Below, piece after piece: positions 6,974 through 13,325 of a DNA stretch of 21,133 bases (its first letter is position 1; each line of letters opens with the position of its first letter). This stretch comes from a virus, in the IMG/VR virus record IMGVR_UViG_3300031251_000117, positions 1 to 21,133 of that record, one strand, 5' to 3'. A program made the translations under genes and the position numbers. Below the pieces are notes generated by a model that worked only from the letters and a program-made list of their open reading frames with translations, ran no database searches and was not told the origin of the DNA.

Positions 6974-7188
6974 CCGTCAAAACACTACCCGCTGCATGGG
7001 CCTCAGCCATTATCAACCTGGACTACTCCGGACTTGAAAAGGATGAGGTTTCTGAGATCAACACCACGCTGCTTGATGAGGGCTTATCTTTCACTGACTG
7101 CCTGACCGTAGGCGATGAATACACCGGCCGATTCCATGGCCAGGTTCGAGCTGTGGCTGATTACGTTTTCAAGGAGAGGCGATTATAA
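6970..7188 (+). CDS. small hypothetical protein
   Basis: The 72-aa protein begins in an ATGA overlap with the previous gene and has AGGAGGCAGC as SD. It is mildly acidic and probably helical (DYSGLEKDEVSEINTTLLDE), followed by a short basic tail (VFKERRL). Its length and composition are typical of accessory phage genes coupled to a larger neighbour. Family not recognised. Its stop overlaps the ATG of a 6-codon leader ORF. Confidence 0.75.
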   Translation: MTVKTLPAAWASAIINLDYSGLEKDEVSEINTTLLDEGLSFTDCLTVGDEYTGRFHGQVRAVADYVFKERRL

Positions 7189-7208
7189 TGAAAGGATGCC
7201 AAGATTGA
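7188..7208 (+). CDS. six-codon leader peptide MKGCQD
   Basis: ATG 7188 has a good SD (GGAGAGG, about 8 nt upstream) and shares its A with the previous stop codon TAA. The frame ends at TGA 7206-7208, which overlaps a TTG (7205-7207) that is in frame with, and well placed for, the HTH protein. This suggests coupling by termination-reinitiation. The product itself probably has no function. The alternative is that ribosomes simply start the HTH gene at ATG 7196. Confidence 0.4.
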   Translation: MKGCQD

Positions 7209-7417
7209 AAACGAAAGACACCATCTGGATCGAGTTCTTTCTGAAAGAGTCAAAGCTCAGCCGGAAAGAAGCAGCGAAGGCGCTCGACATCCACTACAAC
7301 ACGCTGTGCAATTATGCGAGGGGGGCGCGGGATGATGGAACCCCGGCCCCTACTCCGCGAGTTGTAAAGCTTGCCATGATTGCACTACTCAACTGCAATA
7401 TCCCAGAAGACCTTTAA
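7205..7417 (+). CDS. helix-turn-helix DNA-binding protein, TTG start likely
   Basis: The 70-aa product (73 aa if started at ATG 7196) has a helix-turn-helix: LSRKEAAKALDIHYNTLCNYARG, about residues 14-37, with a second helical region near the C-terminus. TTG 7205 has AAAGGA 8 nt upstream. ATG 7196 overlaps that SD and has no usable one of its own. It is the last gene of the rightward operon, directly before a terminator. Small HTH proteins here may autoregulate through the inverted repeat at 5074-5116 or act on the main switch as an antirepressor would (inference). Resembles Cro/XRE-type proteins, but the subfamily is not assigned. Confidence 0.75.
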   Translation: MKTKDTIWIEFFLKESKLSRKEAAKALDIHYNTLCNYARGARDDGTPAPTPRVVKLAMIALLNCNIPEDL

Positions 7418-7420
7418 CCC

Positions 7421-7449
7421 AGGCCCGGCAACTGCTGGGCCTTTTTATT
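7421..7449 (+). terminator. strong rho-independent terminator of the rightward operon
   Basis: AGGCCCGGC-AACT-GCTGGGCCT (7421-7429/7434-7442; one G-U pair) is followed by TTTTTATT. It ends just at the stop of the convergent minus-strand gene. On the minus strand the hairpin is not followed by a T tract, so it works mainly rightward. Confidence 0.9.
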
Positions 7450-7630
7450 CTCCCCCGAAAAGCACAACAGAAATGCTGCTACTATTCATATCTTCATGAT
7501 GAAAGAATTCCTGCTCCACTCTGACTCCATCAACAGAACTGGTTTCATGATTGCCGTATTTTCTAAAATCAATAGGAAGATTCTTGTCTCCAATACGATT
7601 TAATACCTCAATCAAATCCATTACTCTCAT
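7445..7630 (-). CDS. small hypothetical protein, last gene of the early leftward operon
   Basis: The 61-aa protein starts at ATG 7630 with AAAGGA 6 nt upstream. It has a helical N-terminus (MDLIEVLNRIGDKNLPID), a beta-like middle and a hydrophobic C-terminus (SISVVLFGGE). Its stop lies in the T tract of the convergent terminator. No family recognised. It is the last leftward gene before the opposing rightward operon. Confidence 0.7.
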   Translation of the reverse strand: MRVMDLIEVLNRIGDKNLPIDFRKYGNHETSSVDGVRVEQEFFHHEDMNSSSISVVLFGGE

Positions 7631-7641
7631 ATATTATCCTT

Positions 7642-7986
7642 TCAGTACAGACTCTTCCCGGGCATCCCCTTCTCCAGCAAGTCATATGCGCGCTCCAGGC
7701 TTGCTTCAAAGTCTCTCATTTTCCAGACCGCAGATGTCAACCCATACGTGATATAGATTGCTAGGTGACAGTTTGGCGGAAGGTCGTCAATCAGGGTGTT
7801 CATTGCGCTTGCAGCATAGCTGTCAGCGTCGTACTCAAGATCCTGAATGATCGTGAAACCACTGGTACCGCTTGGCCAGTAATCTGCCGTAGCGGTACCA
7901 AGGTCTTGTTCGATTCCATCATTCTTGATGGATCTCTGCCAAATATCCAAATAGTAGGCGAGCCGACTGCGTTCAGGTTTTTTCAT
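7642..7986 (-). CDS. phage protein, possible Q-like late antiterminator
   Basis: The 114-aa protein starts at ATG 7986 (SD GGGAG; an ATG at 8001 with weak SD is also possible). The layout is an N-terminal YYLDIWQRSIKNDG helix, a Gly/Ser-rich stretch, then DSYAASAMNTLIDDLPPNCHLAIYITYGL and an aromatic/basic helix (AVWKMRDFEASLERAYDLL). The LP-x-x-H-x-x-A-I-x-x-x-Y spacing resembles sigma-region-4-like proteins found where Q, RinA or ArpU antiterminators sit. Position fits: near the promoter-distal end of the P_R-type operon, just before the late genes. There is no zinc-finger Cys cluster as in lambda Q. Function is inferred mostly from place and pattern. Confidence 0.5.
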   Translation of the reverse strand: MKKPERSRLAYYLDIWQRSIKNDGIEQDLGTATADYWPSGTSGFTIIQDLEYDADSYAASAMNTLIDDLPPNCHLAIYITYGLTSAVWKMRDFEASLERAYDLLEKGMPGKSLY

Positions 7987-8015
7987 GGCGCTCCCGGTCA
8001 TTGGATATCCTTGGC

Positions 8016-8393
8016 TTATTTTCCGAAGAAGAACAGATAGTCATCAGCGTCGATCTGCAATGACTGTGTGCTATTGCCTTCTAGGATTTGCACCCAACCA
8101 GCATATTCATTGACCTTTGAGTCGTGGTGCTTGATTTTCAGATACGCCTCACTGAGATGTTTCTGGTGCTCATTATTGACCACAATATGAGGGCCACCGC
8201 ATCCCTGGCTTGTTGAATACTGGCTGGCAATGCTTTCGCTGACTTCAAGGCCATTGGCCCTTACTTCTTCGATGACCTCTTGTTTCTTCTTCTCCCACCA
8301 GGACAGGCGCGCTATGTGATGCGCGTGCTTGGATGTCGCTGCGACAGCCAGGTCGGATGCCTTGTAAGAAAACTTCCAATCACTTCTTTGCAT
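8016..8393 (-). CDS. hypothetical phage protein
   Basis: The 125-aa product starts at ATG 8393, chosen for AAGGAG 7 nt upstream. Upstream in-frame starts lack an SD and overlap the neighbour. It is mainly helical and charged (SWWEKKKQEVIEEVRANGLEVSE), with a Gly-rich turn (TSQGCGGPHIVV), and ends in acidic and aromatic residues (DADDYLFFFGK). No membrane segments. The family is not recognised. Sits in the accessory part of the early operon, so it may act on the host. Confidence 0.75.
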   Translation of the reverse strand: MQRSDWKFSYKASDLAVAATSKHAHHIARLSWWEKKKQEVIEEVRANGLEVSESIASQYSTSQGCGGPHIVVNNEHQKHLSEAYLKIKHHDSKVNEYAGWVQILEGNSTQSLQIDADDYLFFFGK

Positions 8394-8404
8394 GTTTTTC
8401 TCCT

Positions 8405-8638
8405 TTAGTCGACAAGTTGTGCTGCTTTGTGAATATATAAATTGAACCACCTGCGTATCACGTAGCTGCGAATCAACGACAACACCATAAACAGAAGTCC
8501 GATGTAGACGTTGTCCATCAGGGTGAACTTCGCCCCGAATGCCGGGTAGATCACCAGCTGACCAGCGAATGAAACCCAGTAGCCAATGAATACATTGATG
8601 AATGCTTCTACTAAACTACCGAGGCGGGATTGAGTCAT
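8405..8638 (-). CDS. DUF7220-like small membrane protein
   Basis: The 77-aa protein has two transmembrane segments (about residues 9-33, EAFINVFIGYWVSFAGQLVIY, and 47-60, YIGLLFMVLSLIRSY), then RSYVIRRWFN. The pattern MTQSRxGSxxEAxxN...RSYxxRRWFN is that of a small inner-membrane protein common in proteobacterial phages (DUF7220, recalled). Its role is unknown. ATG 8638 gives the typical MTQSR start. ATG 8644, two codons earlier, is possible. It overlaps the end of the preceding gene by 23 nt. Confidence 0.8.
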   Translation of the reverse strand: MTQSRLGSLVEAFINVFIGYWVSFAGQLVIYPAFGAKFTLMDNVYIGLLFMVLSLIRSYVIRRWFNLYIHKAAQLVD

Positions 8639-9095
8639 ATGCATCCAATGCAGATTTCAACTGCTCGCCAGTTAAGTGTTTGTTAAGCCACTCTACTGGA
8701 CGGCTATCACCTTCTGGATATGTCTTGCTATACAGCGTAAGCATGCGAAGGTTACACATTGCATGCGCAAGGTGCGGAAGCCCTGACTCTGAGTCATTCG
8801 CTTCGCCGCGCTGCCATGCAGCCATATGCCGCATCATGCAAGCAAAAGGAACTGACCAATCCATTCCCTTTGCCCAATTCCACGCAGCATATTTCTGCTT
8901 TCCGTATTCCCATACCTTAGCCTCGTCCTCCATGGTGCAAAGTGGGATCAGGCTGAAATCTGGCTTACCTTGGTTATAACGCGCTCCGCTTCCAGGATCG
9001 CAACTATTAACGTCTCCCACCATTCCAGAATTTCCGACAATCTCCAGCATTTCTGTTAAAACCCCGAGCGCACTAGCCTGTTGTTTACCAGTCAC
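8616..9095 (-). CDS. dATP/dGTP diphosphohydrolase-like protein (PF18909 type)
   Basis: The 159-aa product starts at GTG 9095, chosen because GGAGG lies 8 nt upstream. A GTG at 9125 has no SD. The core, residues 38-121, reads GARYNQGKPDFSLIPL, EYGKQKYAAWNWAKGM, RHMAAWQRGE and SGLPHLAHAMCNLRML. I recognise this as the dATP/dGTP diphosphohydrolase N-terminal family, a MazG/HD-like all-helical fold with conserved Glu, His and Asp for metal. The expected role is hydrolysing purine dNTPs to shape nucleotide pools. No PurZ-like gene is visible, so 2-aminoadenine DNA is not indicated. Next to dUTPase and RusA in one transcript, overlapping rusA by 11 nt. Confidence 0.75.
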   Translation of the reverse strand: MTGKQQASALGVLTEMLEIVGNSGMVGDVNSCDPGSGARYNQGKPDFSLIPLCTMEDEAKVWEYGKQKYAAWNWAKGMDWSVPFACMMRHMAAWQRGEANDSESGLPHLAHAMCNLRMLTLYSKTYPEGDSRPVEWLNKHLTGEQLKSALDAYDSIPPR

Positions 9096-9525
9096 TTGAA
9101 GATCCTCCGTTGATTTCACACACACGAACCGCCACCCTTGGGGTTTCGGAGTAAATTTTTGCTGCTGTCAGCCTGACAACTTGCTTGTCGTCGACGTAGA
9201 CGATGTTGTTAAGCGCATCTGCCACCAGCTTGAAAATATTGTCTAGGTCGGGTTTTGTAGTCGGGTGGATCGTTCCTTCTGAAGCCTTGGCCTGTTTTTT
9301 CTTAGACCAACTGGCAGGGATTGGAACTTCGATAAACAACTCCATCGCAATGGCACCTGTCATCAATTGCTTTCCAACCATCTTGGATGACGCAGCCAAA
9401 GCCACTAGGTTTTCATAGGAAGCTGTCTCTGCAGGAGTATAGGTACGGACATGGTTCCCAACACGCTTGAAACGTGGCCTACCCTTTCCTACAGGCACCC
9501 CGGGGACGATGAAGTCGATGAGCAC
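9085..9525 (-). CDS. rusA: RusA-type Holliday junction resolvase
   Basis: The 146-aa protein starts at GTG 9525 (GGAG, 6 nt upstream; 1 nt after the dUTPase stop). It is a dimeric endonuclease that cuts Holliday junctions with paired nicks, useful for debranching DNA before packaging. Motifs: FIVPGVPVGKGRPRF at 5-19 and the catalytic KPDLDNIFKLVADALN (Asp93, Asp95) with VYVDDKQV (Asp112/113), matching the Asp triad of E. coli RusA. Length is a little above the 120 of E. coli RusA, with extra residues at about 75-90. A clear family member. Confidence 0.92.
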   Translation of the reverse strand: MLIDFIVPGVPVGKGRPRFKRVGNHVRTYTPAETASYENLVALAASSKMVGKQLMTGAIAMELFIEVPIPASWSKKKQAKASEGTIHPTTKPDLDNIFKLVADALNNIVYVDDKQVVRLTAAKIYSETPRVAVRVCEINGGSSSDW

Positions 9526-9526
9526 G

Positions 9527-9973
9527 TTATGCTCCAGTGCTACCGAAACCGCCTTCACCGCGCTCTGTTTCAGATATCGACTCGACCACCTCAAATTCGA
9601 CCTGCTGTATTGGCACAATTTCTGCCTGTGCAATACGATCACCCGCTTTCACATGGAAGGCTCCACGGTGCAGGCCGTCAGATGTCAGTTTCACCATCAC
9701 CTCACCGCGATAGTCGCTATCGATCTTGCCGACGCAGTTAGCAAGGCGAATCTCTTCCTTGAACCCGTGTCCAGATCGGCTGTAAATGTTCATCACATGC
9801 CCAACTGGAACTTCAAAAACAAGACCAGTGCTGAATAGGCCTGGGTCACCGTATTCCACCTTGCCATCATGGATGGACACCAGATCGAAACATGCAGAAC
9901 CAGGTGTCGCATATTCAGGAACTACGGCATCCTCATGCACCTTCTTGATATTCACTAACAAATTCGTCTTCAA
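9527..9973 (-). CDS. dut: dUTP diphosphatase (dUTPase), TTG start
   Basis: The 148-aa trimeric enzyme converts dUTP to dUMP and pyrophosphate, keeping uracil out of phage DNA and feeding dTMP synthesis. All five motifs are present: PGSACFDL 24-31, YSRSGHG 64-70, GKIDSDYRGE 82-91 (catalytic Asp), KAGDRIAQAEIVP 109-121 and RGEGGFGSTG 138-147. The start codon is TTG, with AGGAG 6 nt upstream. No ATG fits. The TTG overlaps the stop of the preceding gene (TTGA). Full length and probably active. Confidence 0.95.
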   Translation of the reverse strand: MKTNLLVNIKKVHEDAVVPEYATPGSACFDLVSIHDGKVEYGDPGLFSTGLVFEVPVGHVMNIYSRSGHGFKEEIRLANCVGKIDSDYRGEVMVKLTSDGLHRGAFHVKAGDRIAQAEIVPIQQVEFEVVESISETERGEGGFGSTGA

Positions 9974-10140
9974 TTATTACTCCTCCACTTGATTAAAAAT
10001 TGCTTCTGCACTTCATCGGTATACGCATCCCCAAAATGCTCACGCCAATGCTTGAGACACAGACGCCGGTATTCCAGGCTTGACTGCAGCATCCAGTTGA
10101 CCGCCTCTTTGACGGTAGGCTGGTGAAACTTCGTGCTCAT
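9970..10140 (-). CDS. small basic phage protein, unknown function
   Basis: A 56-aa protein (MSTKFHQPTVKEAVNWMLQS...FLIKWRSNN) whose ATG overlaps the preceding stop (ATGA) and whose stop overlaps the dut start. It is all-helical, basic and Trp/Tyr-rich (LEYRRLCLKHWREHFGDAYTDEV). Both overlaps argue for a real coupled gene. The pattern is a common small early-phage protein of unknown role. Confidence 0.75.
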   Translation of the reverse strand: MSTKFHQPTVKEAVNWMLQSSLEYRRLCLKHWREHFGDAYTDEVQKQFLIKWRSNN

Positions 10141-10400
10141 ACCACCAGTTTTTCAATCGTTTCAGCCAGTACAGAAAGCTCATCCTTTTTGAAAATGCGC
10201 CACAGTGATCTGTCACCATGCAAGCCTTGTGGTCCTTGGTGGCACAGCTTGCACAATGGGATAGCCAGGAAATCTGAAGCGCGCTGACTCATCCCCTGAC
10301 CTTCCCTAATGTGGTGAGCATCACTCGGACCATCCTGTCCACACAGGCCGCATGGCATGGACTTAATGATGGATATATGACGCTTTCCTGCAGCGCTCAT
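10137..10400 (-). CDS. HNH-like (Ref/DUF968-type) zinc nuclease candidate
   Basis: The 87-aa protein starts at ATG 10400 (GGGAG upstream), overlapping the previous stop. It has a paired Cys zinc site (MPCGLCGQDG), then DAHHIREGQGMSQRASDFLAIPLCKLCHQGPQGLHGD, which gives the HH...CxxCH...H layout of HNH nucleases. The order C-x2-C, HHI, PLCxxCH resembles P1 Ref (a RecA-dependent nuclease) and the DUF968 proteins of lambdoid phages. The substrate is probably recombination or replication intermediates (inference). It is next to RusA and dUTPase in the recombination end of the operon. Ref assignment is tentative, the HNH fold more secure. Confidence 0.7.
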   Translation of the reverse strand: MSAAGKRHISIIKSMPCGLCGQDGPSDAHHIREGQGMSQRASDFLAIPLCKLCHQGPQGLHGDRSLWRIFKKDELSVLAETIEKLVV

Positions 10401-10672
10401 ACCAACTCCCAGATCCGACCAGATGCATCCTCGTACATGTCGTGGTGCGAATTTACCCATGTCTTGGACTGATCGGCCGGGTCAATCACAAACGGCTGTC
10501 CGTTATCAAACTGTCGCGCCAACTTTCCCAGCAATTCTGGGTAAGTGTACGTTTCAGTGACAATTACAGTTTCCTCGATGTCGTCGCACATATACCCATC
10601 ACGTCTAAAGAATGCCGCAGTTACCAAGATAAAAAGAAAAAGCATCAATACGGCAAGCAGTAGATATTCCAT
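10397..10672 (-). CDS. small membrane-anchored protein, unknown function
   Basis: A 91-aa protein with one N-terminal transmembrane helix (residues 2-20, EYLLLAVLMLFLFILVTAA), then FFRRD, so the C-terminus is probably cytoplasmic. The soluble part is acidic and beta-like (ETVIVTETYTYPELLGKLARQFDNG). It starts 2 nt after the stop of the exported Ser-rich gene and lacks a strong SD, so it may be coupled. Possibly they act together at the envelope. No family recognised. Confidence 0.7.
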   Translation of the reverse strand: MEYLLLAVLMLFLFILVTAAFFRRDGYMCDDIEETVIVTETYTYPELLGKLARQFDNGQPFVIDPADQSKTWVNSHHDMYEDASGRIWELV

Positions 10673-10674
10673 GG

Positions 10675-11295
10675 CTAGATACTCGAAATGATTGCTAGTA
10701 AAAAGACGAGCAAAATTAAACAGAGAACAAAATTCATAAAATGCTCTGCTGACTTGTCTTCAATAACTACTGGCTGTGGTGGTGCTTGCTGAACAGAAGG
10801 TGCTGGCTGTGCCACCATGCCGCCATTAGGAACTGCCGTGAACTGGCCATCGGCGTAGTTTCCTACCAGGTAACCTTGCTGGTTCACGACCTGGCCATTG
10901 GGGTAGAGCAAGGCGTTTCCTGAGTACGCCCCAGATCCGTTGTAAACCACGGTGCCTGCTGGGTGCATCAGGTTTCCCAGGATCATTCCTGTCACCAAGC
11001 CATTGCTATATCCGTAACCCATACCCATTCCGCCCATGGCGTAGGGGTGGCCATATCCTCCGCCGACGTATGTGCGAGTGGTAGTCACACTGCGAGTGAC
11101 GCTTGGAGAACGAGATACGCTGGAATAAGTGCTTGAAGAGTACGATCGAGATGGTGAGCTGTAGGATCGCGAAGAAGAACTATACGACCGGCCAGATGAA
11201 AAGCTGCTGGATCTTCCACCACCGGAGAAACTTCCCTTTGCGAATACTGGAGCACTAAGTGCCAGCATCAATAGCAAAAGTAAACACTTTTTCAC
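10675..11295 (-). CDS. exported Ser/Tyr/Gly-rich low-complexity protein with C-terminal membrane anchor
   Basis: The 206-aa product starts at GTG 11295 (AAGGA 9 nt upstream; TGTGA overlap with the previous stop). A signal peptide (KKCLLLLLMLALSAPVFA) precedes KGSF. Next comes about 60 residues of RSYSS-type repeats (Arg-Ser-Tyr-Ser-Ser, several copies), then a Gly/Met/Tyr-rich part (GGMGMGYGYSNG), a beta-like middle (YNGSGAYSGNALLYPNGQV), a Pro/Gln linker, and a C-terminal hydrophobic helix (MNFVLCLILLVFLLAIISSI). The order suggests a periplasmic domain tethered by the C-terminal anchor. Such a protein is unusual inside a replication operon. An envelope role such as superinfection exclusion is speculation. 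Confidence 0.75.
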   Translation of the reverse strand: MKKCLLLLLMLALSAPVFAKGSFSGGGRSSSFSSGRSYSSSSRSYSSPSRSYSSSTYSSVSRSPSVTRSVTTTRTYVGGGYGHPYAMGGMGMGYGYSNGLVTGMILGNLMHPAGTVVYNGSGAYSGNALLYPNGQVVNQQGYLVGNYADGQFTAVPNGGMVAQPAPSVQQAPPQPVVIEDKSAEHFMNFVLCLILLVFLLAIISSI

Positions 11296-11564
11296 AGCGC
11301 ACCGTCCTTTCTGGACTTCATAAAATTGATGACCGTGGTCGCGTACCAAAGCCTCTTTGTCTTGCGATTTATTAATAAACCACGGCCGTACTTGTCATTA
11401 TTCGACTTGATGAAATCAGGCTTTGGAAATTTACCTGTCCTGAGCCTCCTTTCAAAGCAAGAACATGATACCCCAATTAGTTTACAAATGTCACTCTTAT
11501 TGAGCGAACTTTTTGGATTTAATTTGCTGATCTCAGTCAGCCAAGCTGGGATGATCATCGTCAT
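11292..11564 (-). CDS. AlpA/MerR-like helix-turn-helix protein
   Basis: The 90-aa protein overlaps the ninB stop (ATGA) and its own stop overlaps the next GTG. The centre reads NKSDICKLIGVSCSCFERRLRTGKFPKPDF (about residues 22-52), the compact winged HTH of AlpA/excisionase-type proteins where GKFPKPDF is the wing. The C-terminus is basic and aromatic. It lies between NinB and the accessory genes, so a regulatory or DNA-architectural role is likely. Exact partner unknown. Confidence 0.65.
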   Translation of the reverse strand: MTMIIPAWLTEISKLNPKSSLNKSDICKLIGVSCSCFERRLRTGKFPKPDFIKSNNDKYGRGLLINRKTKRLWYATTVINFMKSRKDGAL

Positions 11565-11980
11565 GCTGCGATCCGATCGTCACCTAAATCAACGCCACGC
11601 TCAGAGGCGATGAACTTCATGAACTCGATGAACTCGCTGAATTCTTTCTTGCTCATCTTGCTGGTACGCATTCCGAGAATCACCATGCCGCCACCAAGTC
11701 CCATCGCTACCCGCTGGGTTTCATTCCGGTACGCAGCAGTCAGCAAATCCTTCCAGTCATCCGCATCCAAGTAGACCATGCTTCCGTTGACGGGCCACTG
11801 CAACTGGGCAGCGAAGCATTCAAGCAGCGGCCAAAGTAGGGCATTCTGTTCGAGTGTCCTGCCTACCTCCCCGATCTTTACAACAAATGGGTTTGACTCA
11901 CTCAACGGCAGCGTGCGCAGGTATGAGATCAAGTGCTCAAGCACTGCGTTGCTGCGCAGAAAAAACTGCTTCTTATTCAT
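11561..11980 (-). CDS. ninB: NinB (lambda Orf-like recombination mediator)
   Basis: The 139-aa protein starts at ATG 11980 (AGGGGA upstream), overlapping the dnaB stop. NinB/Orf binds single-stranded DNA and SSB and can replace RecFOR in loading recombinase. Family marks: VVKIGEVGRTLEQNALLWPLLECFA at about 33-57, DADDWKDLLTAAYRNE, and GGMVILGMRTSKMSKKEFSEFIEFM at about 97-121, all lined up with lambda Orf. Length is normal. Together with SSB, annealing protein and exonuclease of the rightward operon it completes a lambda-type recombination set. Confidence 0.92.
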   Translation of the reverse strand: MNKKQFFLRSNAVLEHLISYLRTLPLSESNPFVVKIGEVGRTLEQNALLWPLLECFAAQLQWPVNGSMVYLDADDWKDLLTAAYRNETQRVAMGLGGGMVILGMRTSKMSKKEFSEFIEFMKFIASERGVDLGDDRIAA

Positions 11981-13310
11981 CTCCAAATCCCCTGCGCTTT
12001 TTCTGCATTGGTACGACATTCTCAAACTGTCCGCTATGGTTTCCGAACCGAGTGTGCTCGCCATCAAAGTGCAGATGAACACGCCCTACCCGGCCGTTAC
12101 GGTGCTTGCCAATGATGACCTCGGCCGTTCCCTTGTATGGGCTGTCTGGGTTGTAATACTCATCGCGGTAGATGAATGCGATGACGTCTGCATCCTGCTC
12201 GATCGATCCAGACTCTCGAAGGTCTGACATCACGGGGCGCTTGTCTGCGCGCTCCTCGACCTTGCGCGACAGTTGCGACAGCGCAATCACAGGAACATCA
12301 AGTTCTTTCGCTAACTTCTTCAGACCACGCGAGATTCCAGCGACCTGCTGCTCACGGCTGTCACCAACGCCTTCAAGCAACTGGATGTAGTCGACCATGA
12401 CAGCAGACAACCCGTACTTGCGTTTGATAGTTCTGGCCTTGGCCATGATGGCGTTGAGAGTGAATGCCTTGTCATCGATCAGCATGTTGAGCGACTTCAG
12501 CTTTCCGATTGCATACGGCAGACGGTCCCAGTCCTCGGTGTCCAGCGATCCAGCACGAAGCTTTTCAGACGAAACCCTAGCGGCCCCGGCAATCATCCGG
12601 TCCACGATCTGGCCATTGGCCATTTCGCAAGAGAACACCAGAGCAGCAGCATCAGGTGTTTGCATCTCCTGGCAAATCTGAACTGCGAGAGCTGTCTTAC
12701 CCATAGACGGACGTGCTGCAACAATCACCAAGTCACCCGGTTGGAATCCTCCACCGATAGCACTGTCAAGATCGGTCAATCCAGTTCCGATCAACTTGAT
12801 CTTGCCTTCGCTGGCTTGCTCAACACGCTCGATACGCTCAAGCAACAGGTCACCAACGAACTGCGGCTCGGATGTCTGAGCCTGTTCAGTGATGGCCATG
12901 ACAGATGCCTGCGCACGGTTTAGCTTGTCTGCAATGTTTCCAGGATTCTGCAGGTCATCGATGATGCCATTAACGGCAGACATCATGTCGCGAGCCATTC
13001 CACGTTCATGTACAACCTCGGCGTAACGCCGGATGTTTACCGCGCTTGAAACTGATGTTGCCAGCTGGTCGAGGTAAACGATCCCGCCGACTGACTTCAG
13101 CTTACCAACACGTTCCAACTCATCTGCCACGGTGATTGGATCAACTGCCTTTGACTCAGACATCATCGTTGAAATGGTGGTGAAAATCTCACGATTTCCG
13201 TAGTCATAGAACCGTGAAGGCTTCAGCCAGTGAACACTGTCGTAGCTGTCTGGCCAGACCAGCAGTGCTCCAATCACGGATTGCTCGTTTTGAATGCTAA
13301 AAAGTTCCAT
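11973..13310 (-). CDS. dnaB: replicative DNA helicase, DnaB family
   Basis: A 445-aa hexameric 5'-3' helicase. The N-terminal primase-interaction domain (about 1-120) begins FSIQNEQSVIGALL. The RecA-like ATPase has Walker A ARPSMGKT at 199-206 (Lys205), the catalytic Glu in FSCEM (229), Walker B AVMVDYIQLL at 303-312, and SQLSRKVEERADKRPVMSDLRESGSIEQDAD at 345-374. GKHRNGRVG near the end supplies the arginine finger region. Full length. The phage brings its own helicase, so unlike lambda it needs no P-type loader that hijacks host DnaB. It follows the O-like initiator by 15 bp. Highly certain. Confidence 0.97.
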   Translation of the reverse strand: MELFSIQNEQSVIGALLVWPDSYDSVHWLKPSRFYDYGNREIFTTISTMMSESKAVDPITVADELERVGKLKSVGGIVYLDQLATSVSSAVNIRRYAEVVHERGMARDMMSAVNGIIDDLQNPGNIADKLNRAQASVMAITEQAQTSEPQFVGDLLLERIERVEQASEGKIKLIGTGLTDLDSAIGGGFQPGDLVIVAARPSMGKTALAVQICQEMQTPDAAALVFSCEMANGQIVDRMIAGAARVSSEKLRAGSLDTEDWDRLPYAIGKLKSLNMLIDDKAFTLNAIMAKARTIKRKYGLSAVMVDYIQLLEGVGDSREQQVAGISRGLKKLAKELDVPVIALSQLSRKVEERADKRPVMSDLRESGSIEQDADVIAFIYRDEYYNPDSPYKGTAEVIIGKHRNGRVGRVHLHFDGEHTRFGNHSGQFENVVPMQKKRRGFGDE

Positions 13311-13325
13311 TACCGTCCACCCTTC

